Source: Streptomyces rishiriensis (GTDB lineage Bacteria > Actinomycetota > Actinomycetes > Streptomycetales > Streptomycetaceae). From it: a stretch of DNA of 64,000 nt. The notes beneath the pieces were generated by a model that was not told where the DNA came from, made no database searches, and worked only from the letters and a program-made list of their open reading frames with translations. The stretch lies in NCBI RefSeq assembly GCF_030815485.1, contig NZ_JAUSWV010000002.1, forward strand, positions 6,634,001-6,698,000, written 5' to 3'. Positions within the stretch are counted from its first letter, which is position 1. Each line of letters begins with the position of its first letter. Positions 18,804 to 28,094 of the stretch are shown piece after piece. Both the position numbers and the translations under genes were made by a program.

Positions 18804-19943
18804 ATGCATTCCGTACTCGACCGCGCGCTCGACTGTGTCGTCGGCGCGCTCGGGAAGACCACCGACCCGACCGGGGTCACCCTGCACCGTTCCCCGGACT
18901 CGGGACGTGCGCGGCTGGCCGACCGGGCGTTCGACTTCAACAGCGCCGTGCCGTCCGGAGTGCGGCTGGAGATGCTCACGGACGCCACCGACGTCGAGCT
19001 CGACGCCCTGCTGACCGTCGTCCTGCCCCTGGGCATGCCGTCCGCCGGCAGCGTCTTCGACCTGGTGGTCGACGGCGAACTGCGCGAGCCGGTGGTGGCG
19101 AGGGAATACGGCCGGGTCTACTTCGACCCCGCCACCGGTTCCCTGGAGTCCGGACCGGCCGAGCCCGCGACCGTGCGCTTCCGCCTCGGTCCGCGGGCCG
19201 GTGAACGCCGCGTCGAGATCTGGCTGCCCGTCACCCCGGCCCTCACGCTGATCGACGTGCGCGTGACGGACGGGGCGTCGGTGCGACCGGCTCCGGCGAA
19301 CGGCCCGCTGTGGGTGCACTACGGCAGTTCCATCAGCCAGTGCTCGGACGCGGACCGCCCGACCTCCACCTGGCCGGCCGCCGTGGCCCGCTCGGCCGGG
19401 CGGTCCCTGGTCAACCTGGGCCTCGGCGGGCAGTGCCAGCTCGACCCCTTCATGGCCCGCGCCATCCGTGACCTGCCCGCGAGCGCGATCAGCCTCGAGC
19501 TGGGCATCAACGTCCACAACGCCGACAGCATGCGGGAACGCGCCTTCGTCCCGGCCTTCCACGGCTTCCTCGACACGATCCGCGACGGGCATCCGCGCAC
19601 GCCGGTCCTGGTCGTCAGCCCCATCGTCTGCCCGGCCGCCGAACAGCGGCCCGGCCCCACGCTGTTGGGCCCCGACGGAAAAGTCCGCACCGTCGACCGC
19701 CCCGCCGAACTCGCCTTCGGCGCGCTCACGCTCACCCGCATCCGCGAGGTGCTGAGCGAGCATGTCGAACAGCGCCGCAAGGACGGCGACGACCGGCTCC
19801 GGCTCGTCGACGGAACCACGCTGTTCGGGCCCGACGACGTGGCCGACCTGCCCGACGGCCTGCACCCGAACGCGGCCGGCTACGCCCGTATGGCCGAACG
19901 CTTCCTGCCCCTCTCCTTCGGCAGGGCGGGCGCGTTCGGGTGA
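18804..19943 (+). CDS. SGNH/GDSL-family hydrolase
   Basis: This is a 379-residue two-part protein. An N-terminal beta-rich domain (about 1-165, including FDLVVDGELREPVV) precedes an SGNH esterase domain. The nucleophile serine is in WVHYGSSISQ, the oxyanion glycine in NLGLGGQCQLDPF, and the Asp-His pair in LPDGLHPNAAGY. Related actinobacterial proteins deacylate carbohydrates or lipids. No signal peptide is evident, so it is probably cytoplasmic. The ATG at 18804 is preceded by GAGAGG at good spacing; an upstream GTG at 18783 lacks a ribosome-binding site. It is divergent from the PLP enzyme and has no clear functional partner. Confidence 0.85.
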   Translation: MHSVLDRALDCVVGALGKTTDPTGVTLHRSPDSGRARLADRAFDFNSAVPSGVRLEMLTDATDVELDALLTVVLPLGMPSAGSVFDLVVDGELREPVVAREYGRVYFDPATGSLESGPAEPATVRFRLGPRAGERRVEIWLPVTPALTLIDVRVTDGASVRPAPANGPLWVHYGSSISQCSDADRPTSTWPAAVARSAGRSLVNLGLGGQCQLDPFMARAIRDLPASAISLELGINVHNADSMRERAFVPAFHGFLDTIRDGHPRTPVLVVSPIVCPAAEQRPGPTLLGPDGKVRTVDRPAELAFGALTLTRIREVLSEHVEQRRKDGDDRLRLVDGTTLFGPDDVADLPDGLHPNAAGYARMAERFLPLSFGRAGAFG

Positions 19944-20127
19944 CCGGAAGGCCGGGCAGGCGTCGACTCCCGCGCGGGAAGCCGACCGTCGAGGTCGGCG
20001 TCCGCTGTGGGGTGGTGAACGGCGCCCGGGGGCGGGCCTCGTGAGGTGCGCGCCGGCCCGCAGCGCACCGGTGTCCGCGTCGTGGCCGCCCTTCTCGTCG
20101 GCCGCTCCGGGCACCCGCCGACTCCGC

Positions 20128-21783
20128 CTACGGCCGGGGGGACTCGGCGTGGCGCCTCGGGTGCGGTCGGCGGGCCGGCGCCGCGCCGCGGACGACGTCG
20201 AGCACCTCCCCGGCCCGGGTGGCGTCCGCGCCACGCCACGCGATGTGCTGGTCGGGACGGATCAGCAGCATCGGGGCGCCGTAGCGTCCACGCGGGACCA
20301 CACCGGTCAGGTCCACGGTGGTGAGGGGGACGCCCCGCGCCGCGGCCTCCCTCGCGAAGGCGGCGCGGTCGGGCTCCCGGTCACCGGCGAGGAGGAGCAG
20401 CGTCAGGCCGTCGCCGAGCACGTCGTACAGGGAACGGCCGTCGGGGAGCCAGCTGTGCGGCAGCCGGGCGCCCGGGAAGGACAGGTTGTGATAGCTGCGC
20501 GGCAGGAGGGGCGGGATCGCGCAGTCGTCGTCGACGACGACTGGGGACGAGGCGTAGTGCTGGCCGAGGACCAGGCCCTCGCTGTGGAACTCGCCGGCCT
20601 TGGCCTGGAGGGCGGCCGCGGTGCGGGCACGGCGGCGACCGGCTTCGGGGCTGTCCCCGAGGAGCGCGGGGTCGGCGAAGGACGGGGCGAGAAGCCGGTC
20701 CTGGGCGGCGCCACTGGCGATGATCTGCCGGGCCACCGGGCGCCGCTCGGTCTGGTAGCTGTCCAGCAGCTCCGCGCCACCCCAGCCCTGGAGGACCGCG
20801 GCGAGTTTCCAGCCGATGTCCACCGCGTCGCCGACACACGTGTTGAAACCGTGACCGCCCCACGGAGGGTTCAGATGGGCGGCGTCGCCCACCAGGAAGA
20901 CACGGCCGCCGCGGTACCGGTCGGCCAGCAGCATGCGGGCGGTCCAGGGGTCGGTGGCCAGCACCTCCAGGGGCCCGGCGTGTCCGGCGCCGACGAGGGC
21001 GCGTACCAGCGCGTCGGGATCCGGCGGGTCGTCGGGACCGGTCCGCTGGACGATGGCCCACCACCGGTCGTCCAGGTCGAGACGGCCCATGAGACCGGAC
21101 GCCCCGGGGCTCACCACCCAGTACTGCACCGCCCGGTCCAGGCCGACGGCCTCGCCCAGGCCCGGCGCCCGGAACACGACGCTGAGGTTCGGCCGTTCAC
21201 CGGACGTCCCGGCGTACTCGGCGCCGATGGCCTGCCGGCTGACTCCGCCGCTGCCGTCACAGCCCAGCAGATAGTCGGCCGTCAGCACGCGGACGGAGCC
21301 GTCGGCGGCGGTGACCGTGGCGCGCACGGCCTGCTCGTCCTGCTCGATGGCGGTGACCCGGTGGCCGAACATGCGGGTGACCGTGGGCAGTTCGGCCGCC
21401 GCCGCGCGCAGGAGCCGCTCGACGACCGGCTGCGGGACCTGCTGGCCCGGCTCGGCCCAGCGCTCGTCGCGGCCGTCGTACAGGCCGAACACGTTGCGGA
21501 AACGGGTGAGTTCGGTGCCGAGGAGCGCGGTGCAGAAGATGACCTCCTGGGACCAGGCCACCGGCAGCGGGGCGGCCGCGCGCAAGCGGTCGGCCAGACC
21601 CCAGCGGCGGAAGTGCTCCATGGTGCGGATGCTGGTGGTCTTGGCGCGCGGCCGGTCGTCGTCGACGGTGGTGCGCGGTTCGACGAGCACCACGCGGACA
21701 CCGCGGCGGCCGAGCTCGACCGCCGCGGCGAGGCCGGACGGCCCCCCGCCGACGATCAGCACCTGGACGGCCGTCCCGGTCAC
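20128..21783 (-). CDS. FAD-dependent aromatic monooxygenase (PheA/TfdB type)
   Basis: This is a 551-residue class A flavoprotein hydroxylase. The FAD-binding GxGxxG motif is VLIVGGGPSGLAAAVELGRR at residues 8-27. The DG motif is LGCDGSGGVSRQAIG, and the second FAD site is GGRVFLVGDAAHLNPPWGGHG. A thioredoxin-like C-terminal domain follows, as in phenol hydroxylases. It probably adds a hydroxyl group to a phenolic ring using NAD(P)H. It is the last gene of the six-gene operon, and its ATG overlaps the FAH-family stop by four bases. Next to an intradiol dioxygenase it would prepare the ring, for example phloroglucinol or resorcinol, for cleavage. Confidence 0.88.
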   Translation of the reverse strand: MTGTAVQVLIVGGGPSGLAAAVELGRRGVRVVLVEPRTTVDDDRPRAKTTSIRTMEHFRRWGLADRLRAAAPLPVAWSQEVIFCTALLGTELTRFRNVFGLYDGRDERWAEPGQQVPQPVVERLLRAAAAELPTVTRMFGHRVTAIEQDEQAVRATVTAADGSVRVLTADYLLGCDGSGGVSRQAIGAEYAGTSGERPNLSVVFRAPGLGEAVGLDRAVQYWVVSPGASGLMGRLDLDDRWWAIVQRTGPDDPPDPDALVRALVGAGHAGPLEVLATDPWTARMLLADRYRGGRVFLVGDAAHLNPPWGGHGFNTCVGDAVDIGWKLAAVLQGWGGAELLDSYQTERRPVARQIIASGAAQDRLLAPSFADPALLGDSPEAGRRRARTAAALQAKAGEFHSEGLVLGQHYASSPVVVDDDCAIPPLLPRSYHNLSFPGARLPHSWLPDGRSLYDVLGDGLTLLLLAGDREPDRAAFAREAAARGVPLTTVDLTGVVPRGRYGAPMLLIRPDQHIAWRGADATRAGEVLDVVRGAAPARRPHPRRHAESPRP

Positions 21784-22637
21784 GCGCCCGACCTCGCGGA
21801 CGCGTCGGCGACGGGCGTGCGCAGCGTGCCGAGCCGGTCGACCTCCACCTCGACGACGTCACCGGAGCGCAGCAGACGGGGCGGCGTCCGGACGTAGCCG
21901 ACGCCCTCCGGGGTGCCGGTGGCGATGACGTCGCCCGGATGCAGGGTCAGGGTGGCGCTGATCCGCGACAGCAGCTCGGGCACGCCGAAGATCATGTCGC
22001 GGGTGTTCCCGTCCTGCACGACCTCCCCGTTGACGCGGGTGACCAGGCGCAGCCCGTCCGCGAGGCTGCCCGCCTCGTCGGCGGTGACGACCGTCCCGAT
22101 CGGGCCGCTGAGATCGGCGTTCTTGCCCAGCGTCCACTGGGCGGTGAGCTTCTGCGCGGTACGGGCGGTCAGGTCGTTGAAGACGGCGTACCCGAGGACG
22201 GCGGCCTCCGCCTCCCGCTCGTCGGCGTCGCACAGCCGGGCGCCGACGACGGCCGCGACCTCGCCCTCCCAGTCCAGGCCCGGCTCGTTCGCGGGCACCG
22301 GGACCGGCACGCCGCTCACCGACAGGGAGGCCGTCCAGCGGCCGAACACGGTGGGGTGCTCCGGCGCCCGGAAGCCGCCCTCGGCCGCGTGCGCACGGTA
22401 GTTGAGACCCACGCACAGCACCCGCGCGGACGCCGGCACCGGCGGGGCCAGGGACACCTCCGCGAGCGGCACCGTGCCGTGCCGGACCGCGCGGGCCCGC
22501 TCCAGCCAGTGGGGGAGGTCCGTGTAGAAGTCGTCCACGTCCGTGAGCGGGGTGACCCTGCCGTCCACGGCGACGCCGATCATGACCTGCCTGCGGCCGG
22601 ACCCCCGGCCCGGATCCACCATGCCGACGAGCTTCAT
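21780..22637 (-). CDS. Fumarylacetoacetate hydrolase family protein
   Basis: This 285-residue protein has the FAH fold: VLCVGLNYRAHAAE in the N-terminal half, and metal-site motifs DWEGEVAAVVG, FNDLTARTAQ and TLHPGDVIATGTPEGVG. Family members hydrolyse C-C bonds of acylpyruvates or decarboxylate and isomerise ring-cleavage products. Both of its ends overlap neighbouring genes by four bases, so translation is coupled with the dioxygenase before it and the monooxygenase after it. In this setting it most likely processes the ring-cleavage product. The exact reaction cannot be told from sequence. Confidence 0.88.
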   Translation of the reverse strand: MKLVGMVDPGRGSGRRQVMIGVAVDGRVTPLTDVDDFYTDLPHWLERARAVRHGTVPLAEVSLAPPVPASARVLCVGLNYRAHAAEGGFRAPEHPTVFGRWTASLSVSGVPVPVPANEPGLDWEGEVAAVVGARLCDADEREAEAAVLGYAVFNDLTARTAQKLTAQWTLGKNADLSGPIGTVVTADEAGSLADGLRLVTRVNGEVVQDGNTRDMIFGVPELLSRISATLTLHPGDVIATGTPEGVGYVRTPPRLLRSGDVVEVEVDRLGTLRTPVADASARSGA

Positions 22638-23587
22638 GCGCGTGTGCCTCCTGTTTCCGCCGCGGGTGCCGCGGCCAGACGGATGTCGAACTCGGCCTGG
22701 AGGAACGGTCCGTCCATGCCGAACCGGCGCGCCGTGTCCTCGTCGCCCGGTGCGAAGGGCGCGACGAGCGCGTCCTTGACGGCGAACGCCGCGTCGGAGC
22801 CGAGGTAGGGGTCGCCGGCGGCGAACACATGGGTGGTGAGCGACCGGTGACCGGCGGCCTCCACCCGCAGGTGGACATGAGCGGGACGCATCGGGTGACG
22901 GCCGAGCGCCCGCAGCAGTTCGCCCACCGGGCCGTCGGTCGGCACCGGGTAGCTGGCGGGCTTGACCGTCCGGAACCAGTAGGCGCCGTCGGGGCCCGTG
23001 GTGAACAGCGCGCGCAGGTTGCCGTCGGGCTGCTCGTCGTCCTGGCTGTCGTACAGACCCGTGTCGTTCGCCTGCCAGACGTCCAGCACGGCACCGGCCA
23101 GCGGCCTGCCGTCGCAGTCCGTGATCCGGCCGTGCACCACGGCCCGCTCACCGCGCCGCAGTTCGGGGCCCTCGGCGATCCAGGCGCCCATCGGGCGGGG
23201 CGGCGCCGGCGAGTGGAAGGGGCCCTCGACCGAGCTGGGCGTCATGGTCGGCGGGCCCGTGTGGTTGACGTCGTCCACGGCCGAGGTGAGGCCCAGCATG
23301 TCGGAGAGCAGGATGAACTCGTTGCGGCGCTCGGTGCAGGCCCGGCCCGTGCGGACCAGGAAGTCCACCGCGCGCAGCCACTCGTCCTCGGAGGGCCGCG
23401 TCTCCCGTACGAAGGCGTGCAGATGGGTCACGAGGCCGCCGATCAGCTCCCGCAGCCGCTCGTCGTCGCCCCGGACGGTGGACAGGACCTGCCGGGTCAG
23501 CGCGTCCGGCTCCCGGTCGTGGCCGGAGCCGGGCGGTGTCGTCCCTTCCGCGAAGGCGTGCCGAGCCGATTCGGTGGGGTCGGTCAT
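22634..23587 (-). CDS. Intradiol ring-cleavage dioxygenase (hydroxyquinol/catechol 1,2-dioxygenase type)
   Basis: This 317-residue non-haem Fe(III) enzyme has an N-terminal helical domain resembling hydroxyquinol 1,2-dioxygenases (EFILLSDMLGLTSAVDDVNH) and the conserved SVEGPFH. The iron ligands are visible as Tyr in DTGLYDSQ, Tyr in VKPASYPVP, and two histidines in RPAHVHLRV. It should cleave a hydroxylated catechol between the hydroxyls. It overlaps the rhamnosidase stop and the FAH start by four bases each. Because the upstream quercetinase yields a phloroglucinol-derived product, a trihydroxy- or tetrahydroxybenzene is a plausible substrate. Confidence 0.9.
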   Translation of the reverse strand: MTDPTESARHAFAEGTTPPGSGHDREPDALTRQVLSTVRGDDERLRELIGGLVTHLHAFVRETRPSEDEWLRAVDFLVRTGRACTERRNEFILLSDMLGLTSAVDDVNHTGPPTMTPSSVEGPFHSPAPPRPMGAWIAEGPELRRGERAVVHGRITDCDGRPLAGAVLDVWQANDTGLYDSQDDEQPDGNLRALFTTGPDGAYWFRTVKPASYPVPTDGPVGELLRALGRHPMRPAHVHLRVEAAGHRSLTTHVFAAGDPYLGSDAAFAVKDALVAPFAPGDEDTARRFGMDGPFLQAEFDIRLAAAPAAETGGTRA

Positions 23588-26394
23588 GAGGTCGCTCCCG
23601 CGGGAGTCAGGGCGGCGTCCGGTGCCGCGCAGCCGTAGGTGTGGGTGCCGGACCCGGCGTGGTGCCGGGCGCCGTCGGGCAGGAGGACCTGCGCGGTGGT
23701 GCCGGGCGGCACGGTGACGGAGAGGTGGAAGCGGCCGTCCTCGACGTGCCAGGACGAGCGGATCGGCCCGTACGGCGAGTGGTGCTCGGCCGCGGCCCGG
23801 GTCAGACCCCCGCCGGGGCGGGGCGCCACGGTGAAGCGGCGGTAGCCCGGAGTGTCCTCGTCGGGCCTGATCCCGGCCGTGCAGCGGTGCAGGAAGGAGA
23901 CGACCGCGCCCTTCGAGTAATGGTTGAGGGAGTCGTGCGGGGCGCCGTCCGCGCCGACGCCGTCCCAGTGCTCCCAGACGGTCGTCGCACCCCGGTCGAT
24001 CATGTAGAGCCAGGACGGGGCGGTGTCCTGGAGCAGCAGCTCGTAGGCGACGTCCAGGTGTCCGGAGTCGGCGAGCACGGGCAGCAGGTCGGGGGTGGCG
24101 AGGAAGCCGGTGCCGAGATGCGTGCCCGCGGCGCGGACGAGTTCCACCAGCCGTTCCGCGGTCCGCGCCCGCAGGCCTTCCGGGACCAGGTCGAAGGCGA
24201 GCGCCCGCACGTGGTGGGCCTGGGTGTCCGGGCGCAGCGAGCCGTCGGCCGCGATGAACTCCGTCCGCCAGGCCGCGCGCACCCGCTCGCTCAGTTCCCG
24301 GTAGCGGTCGGCGTCCTTCTCGCGGCCGAGGACGCGGGCGATGCGCGCCGCCAGCCGGGTGGAGTGGGCGTAGTACGCGGTGGCGACGTCCGCCTTGTCC
24401 AGGGCCGCGTACCCCGCCAGGTCGTCGATGTGCTCACCGGGCACGAGCCACTCGCCCCAGTGGAACCCGGTGTCCCACAGATACCGTTCATGCGGCGCCG
24501 GGCGACAGGAGCGCCGGATCCGGTCGGGGTGCCGTTCCTCGCGGGCCGCCCGTTCGACCCGGCCCAGCCAGGCGGTCATGGCCGGCCACAGCTCCTCCAG
24601 GATCCCGGGGTCGCCGTAGGCCAGGTACAGCTGCCAGGGGACGATGACCACCGCGTCGCCCCAGCCGGCGGAGCCGTTGAGATGCGCCACCGGCCCCTTG
24701 GGCCCCTCGGTGCGGCAGGCCGGCGAGATGTTGGCGACGGTGCCGTCCGGCCACTGGTCGGCGGCGACGTCGCGCAGCCACTTCGCCGAGAAGCCCGACA
24801 CGTCGTAGAGGAAGGCGGCGGTCGGCACGAACAGCTGCCAGTCCCCGGTCCAGCCCGCGCGTTCGCGGGTGGGGCAGTCCGTGGGGATGTCGCAGACGTT
24901 GCCGCGCAGACTCCACCGGGCGGCCTCGTGCAGCCGGACGACCCGTTCGTCGTCGCAGTCGAACCAGCCGGTGCGCCGCAGGTCGGAGTGGACGACCACG
25001 CCGCGCAGGTCATCGGCGGTCAGCTCGCCGGGATGGCCCTCGACACGGACGTAGCGGAAGCCGTGCGTGGTGTGCCGCGGTTCGAAGGCCTCACCGGGCC
25101 GGCCGGCCGAGACGACCCGGTCGACCTGGCCGGCCGGAAGCGGCTCGGGCAGGAACGGCATGTCCACGCGAAGGTGGTCCGTCGTCACGTCGCCGTCGGG
25201 GCCCAGGGACTCGCCGTGCGTGAGGACGAGGCGGGTGCCCGCCGGACCGAGGTCGGTCAGCCGCACCCAGCCGTTGATGTTCTGGCCGAGGTCGAAGACC
25301 TGCCGGTCGGGGCGCGGGCGGGTCACGGCGACCGGGGCGAGTTCCTCGACACGCCGCACGGGCGGGGCGGGCGAGGCGACCAGTCCGGCGTGTCCGTGGT
25401 CGGCGACCTCCACCGGCGTCCATGCCGAGTCGTCGTACCCCGGCCGGTCCCAGCCGACGGGGGTGCGGCGCAGATCGGTGAACTGGCCCGCGATCAGGTC
25501 GGCGGCCACGATCGGCCCGGGAGCCCAGCGCCAGTGGCGGTCGGTGGTCACGACGGACGTGGTGCCGTCGGCGTGCTCGAGGTGCAGCTGCGCCAGGAAG
25601 GAGACCCGTTCGCCCCACTGGTCGTGGGCCCGGGCGACCCCGACCTGCCCGCGGAACCAGCCGTCGGACAGCACCGCGCCCAGGGCGTTCTCGCCCTCCC
25701 GCAGCAGCGCCGTCACGTCGTACGCCTGCACCTGGAGGCGTACGTCGTACTGGGTGAAGCCCGGCGTCAGCTCGGCGTCCCCCACCCGCTCCCCGTTGAG
25801 GAAGACCTCGTAGAGACCCTGGGCGGTCGCGTAGAGGCGGGCCCGGCGGACCGGGGAACCCGCGGTGAACACCGCGCGCAGCAGCGAGGCGGGCCGCTGC
25901 CCGGCGGGAGGCAGTCCGGCTGCGGTGGATGCGGTGGCCGCCCCGGGACCGCCGCGTGCGCCGGGCTCGCCGGACCGGTCGGGTTCAGCGGAGACCGGCC
26001 GGTCGGGCTCGCCGGGCCGGTCGGGCTCGCCCGGTACGACGGGCACGACGGATGCGACCGGCTCGATCCACCGGGCCTGCCAGTCGGCGGGATCCAGCAG
26101 GCCGGTCTCGAACCAGGTCTCCCGCGACCACGCGCTCTCGCCGAGGTCGGTCCAGACCTTGACCCGCCAGGTGATCCGCTCGCCGGAGCCGGGCGGCGGC
26201 CCGCCGTACGGCACGTGCGTGCTCTCGGCGCAGTCGACACGGCCGGAGTCCCAGCCCGTGCTCGTGCCGACGCGGTACGCGAACTGTTCGCGCGCGCCGG
26301 GCGGCAGCCACCAGGACAGCCGGGGGCGGCGGTCGCCGAGGCCCAGCGGCTCTTCCAGTTCGTCGGCGCGCAGACAGGTGGGAGCGGCGTTCAT
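23584..26394 (-). CDS. GH78 alpha-L-rhamnosidase
   Basis: This 936-residue enzyme of glycoside hydrolase family 78 removes terminal alpha-L-rhamnose. Two beta-sandwich domains come first (LLRAVFTAGSPVRRARLYAT, LFLNGERVGD-like region). The (alpha/alpha)6 barrel has the acid-bearing motif CDIPTDCPTRERAGWTGDWQ and the base region TTVWEHWDGV with SLNHYSKGAV. No signal peptide is present, so it acts inside the cell on an imported glycoside. Residues ~115-168 are a Pro/Glu/Asp-rich insert with repeated GEPDRP units. ATG 26394 was chosen because the family N-terminus starts there. It is 28 bp after the hydrolase gene in the operon. Confidence 0.93.
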   Translation of the reverse strand: MNAAPTCLRADELEEPLGLGDRRPRLSWWLPPGAREQFAYRVGTSTGWDSGRVDCAESTHVPYGGPPPGSGERITWRVKVWTDLGESAWSRETWFETGLLDPADWQARWIEPVASVVPVVPGEPDRPGEPDRPVSAEPDRSGEPGARGGPGAATASTAAGLPPAGQRPASLLRAVFTAGSPVRRARLYATAQGLYEVFLNGERVGDAELTPGFTQYDVRLQVQAYDVTALLREGENALGAVLSDGWFRGQVGVARAHDQWGERVSFLAQLHLEHADGTTSVVTTDRHWRWAPGPIVAADLIAGQFTDLRRTPVGWDRPGYDDSAWTPVEVADHGHAGLVASPAPPVRRVEELAPVAVTRPRPDRQVFDLGQNINGWVRLTDLGPAGTRLVLTHGESLGPDGDVTTDHLRVDMPFLPEPLPAGQVDRVVSAGRPGEAFEPRHTTHGFRYVRVEGHPGELTADDLRGVVVHSDLRRTGWFDCDDERVVRLHEAARWSLRGNVCDIPTDCPTRERAGWTGDWQLFVPTAAFLYDVSGFSAKWLRDVAADQWPDGTVANISPACRTEGPKGPVAHLNGSAGWGDAVVIVPWQLYLAYGDPGILEELWPAMTAWLGRVERAAREERHPDRIRRSCRPAPHERYLWDTGFHWGEWLVPGEHIDDLAGYAALDKADVATAYYAHSTRLAARIARVLGREKDADRYRELSERVRAAWRTEFIAADGSLRPDTQAHHVRALAFDLVPEGLRARTAERLVELVRAAGTHLGTGFLATPDLLPVLADSGHLDVAYELLLQDTAPSWLYMIDRGATTVWEHWDGVGADGAPHDSLNHYSKGAVVSFLHRCTAGIRPDEDTPGYRRFTVAPRPGGGLTRAAAEHHSPYGPIRSSWHVEDGRFHLSVTVPPGTTAQVLLPDGARHHAGSGTHTYGCAAPDAALTPAGATS

Positions 26395-26422
26395 ACAGGT
26401 GACCCAAACGTTCGAGGAGGAG

Positions 26423-27343
26423 TCAGGCCGGGGCGGCGAGCCCGGGGGCACCGCAGACCTGGACGGCGAACTCCACGGCTTCGGCGAACACGGCCTCGGG
26501 GTCGGGCAGTCCGGCCCAGAGGTGATCCGCGTGCTCGACCAGGTGCAGGGTGACCAGGCAGCCGTGCGCGCGCAGGGCCTCGGCGAGCTGTTCGCTCTGC
26601 CCGCTGGGGACGAACCGGTCGGCGGTGCCGTGGGCGAGCAGGAAGGGCGGGGCGGCGGCGGACACATGGCTCACCGGACTCGCCGCGGCGGCGCGTTCCG
26701 GCGCCTGCGGTACCGGTGCGCCGATGAGCAGCGCCTCCCGTGAGTCCACGGCGTCCGGCGCGCTCACCGCGTCGGGCCGGGACTGGCGCTGCATGGTGCG
26801 CAAATCCGCGGGCCCGTACCAGTCGACGACCCCGGCGACGGTCACTCCCGCGCCGGGCTCACCGACCTCGCCCTCCCACTCGGGCCTGCCGTCGGTGAGC
26901 GCGAGCAGGGCCGCGAGATGACCGCCGGCCGACTCGCCCCACAGCACGACCCGTCCGGCGTCGAGCCCCAGCGCCCCGGCGTGCGCGCTCAGCCAGCGCA
27001 GCGCTGCCTTTCCGTCGTGCAACTGGGCCGGGAAGACGGCCTCGCCGCTGAGCCGGTAGTCGAGGGAGGCGACCGCGAAGCCTGCCCGGACGAGACGGTC
27101 GAACGGGCCGACCGGCCACCCGGCGAAGGCCGGGCCGAACTGGTCGCGCCGCCCGGTCCGCCAGCCGCCGCCGTGCAGGAAGACGACCACCGGGACGGGA
27201 CGCTGCGGGTCGTGCGCGGGGCGGTACAGGTCGAGCAGCAGCGGACGGAAGCCGGGCGGCGAGGCGTACTCGACCCCCCGGAGCACCCGGGCGCCCGCGG
27301 TCGTGGTCTGCTCCGCCGGGAGTGCGGATGCGTACGGGGCCAT
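26423..27343 (-). CDS. Alpha/beta hydrolase (carboxylesterase, HGGGW type)
   Basis: This 306-residue hydrolase belongs to the hormone-sensitive-lipase-like group. The oxyanion motif is VVVFLHGGGWRTG, the nucleophile serine is in LWGESAGGHLAAL, and the catalytic histidine is in EHADHLWAG. There is no signal peptide. It begins 1 bp after the quercetinase stop. Quercetinases release a depside ester (protocatechuoyl ester of trihydroxybenzoate) that needs an esterase, so this enzyme is the natural candidate. That role is inferred from context only. Confidence 0.88.
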   Translation of the reverse strand: MAPYASALPAEQTTTAGARVLRGVEYASPPGFRPLLLDLYRPAHDPQRPVPVVVFLHGGGWRTGRRDQFGPAFAGWPVGPFDRLVRAGFAVASLDYRLSGEAVFPAQLHDGKAALRWLSAHAGALGLDAGRVVLWGESAGGHLAALLALTDGRPEWEGEVGEPGAGVTVAGVVDWYGPADLRTMQRQSRPDAVSAPDAVDSREALLIGAPVPQAPERAAAASPVSHVSAAAPPFLLAHGTADRFVPSGQSEQLAEALRAHGCLVTLHLVEHADHLWAGLPDPEAVFAEAVEFAVQVCGAPGLAAPA

Positions 27344-27344
27344 G

Positions 27345-27893
27345 TCAGCCGTCCAGGGGACGCAGGTCGAACCGGAACTCCTGCCGGTGTTCGCGGGCGA
27401 CCCGGGCCAGCTGCTCGTGGGAGGGGATGTAGGGCGGGTGCGGGAGCTGCGGGGAGTCCGTGCGGGTGCCGGCCTCGCCGAAGAACCGCTCGAAGCCGCC
27501 GCTGGACGCGCCCATGATCTTGGTGTCGTCGGCCTCGACCCGGAAGGTGTGCAGACAGCCGGCGGGCACGTAGCCGAAGTCGCCGGGCTTCAGGAGCTTC
27601 TCGTACGTCTCCCCTTCGCCGTCCTGGATCCACACCCGGGCGCGACCGGACAGGATGTAGAAGGTCTCGTGCACGTCGGCGTGGCTGTGGGTGGGGATCG
27701 CGTCGCCCTTGGGCGCGGCGTAGGTGAAGAGGCCGAACTGGCCGGCGGTCTCGTCCTTGCTGAGCAGAACGGTGATGAGGGCGTCGAACAGGTGGGACCG
27801 TTCCCCCTCTCCGGCCTCCAGGAAGAAGGGCGTCGGCTTCCCCGGCAGGGGGAGGCGCTTGGCACCGCCGCTCTGGACGAACTCCGCAGTCAT
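27345..27893 (-). CDS. queD: QueD-like quercetin 2,3-dioxygenase (mono-cupin)
   Basis: This 182-residue single-cupin protein closely resembles the remembered QueD of Streptomyces sp. FLA. The metal ligands fall at the same residue numbers: His69, His71 and Glu76 (PTHSHADVHETFYI) and His115 (GCLHTFRV). Length and flanking motifs (PGKP, KLLKPGDFGYVPAGC, GGFERFFGEAGT) also agree. QueD uses nickel or cobalt to cleave the heterocycle of flavonols, releasing carbon monoxide and a depside. As first gene of the operon it defines the likely pathway. The start is preceded by GAGGAGATCCC. A related cupin acting on another polyphenol is the alternative. Confidence 0.85.
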   Translation of the reverse strand: MTAEFVQSGGAKRLPLPGKPTPFFLEAGEGERSHLFDALITVLLSKDETAGQFGLFTYAAPKGDAIPTHSHADVHETFYILSGRARVWIQDGEGETYEKLLKPGDFGYVPAGCLHTFRVEADDTKIMGASSGGFERFFGEAGTRTDSPQLPHPPYIPSHEQLARVAREHRQEFRFDLRPLDG

Positions 27894-28027
27894 GGGATCT
27901 CCTCGGAAATCTGATCGGCTCTGCCCGAGGCGGGCAACCTGTCGAGGTCTGCCGTCAGGACGGCCACCGCGGCGGCACGGCCGCGGTCAGGACGGGTGCA
28001 GTAAGGATGGGCCCGCTGCCGGCGTCC

Positions 28028-28074
28028 CACCAGGCGGAATTCCATTGATTGGCATGCGGTCGAAACGTGGACGC
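28028..28074. promoter_or_regulatory. Shared catabolic-promoter element, copy 1 (queD/iclR)
   Basis: This 47-bp core lies between queD and the divergent iclR gene. It matches the element at 30695-30741 at 40 of 47 positions without gaps. It contains CACCAGGCGGA, then TTCCATTGATTGGCA, then AACGTGGACGC. Looser similarity continues to 27998. The core starts 135 bp upstream of queD and ends about 20 bp before the iclR start, so one site could control both. It is the likely IclR operator. Confidence 0.75.
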
Positions 28075-28094
28075 CATACGTTTCTGCTCGCGGG

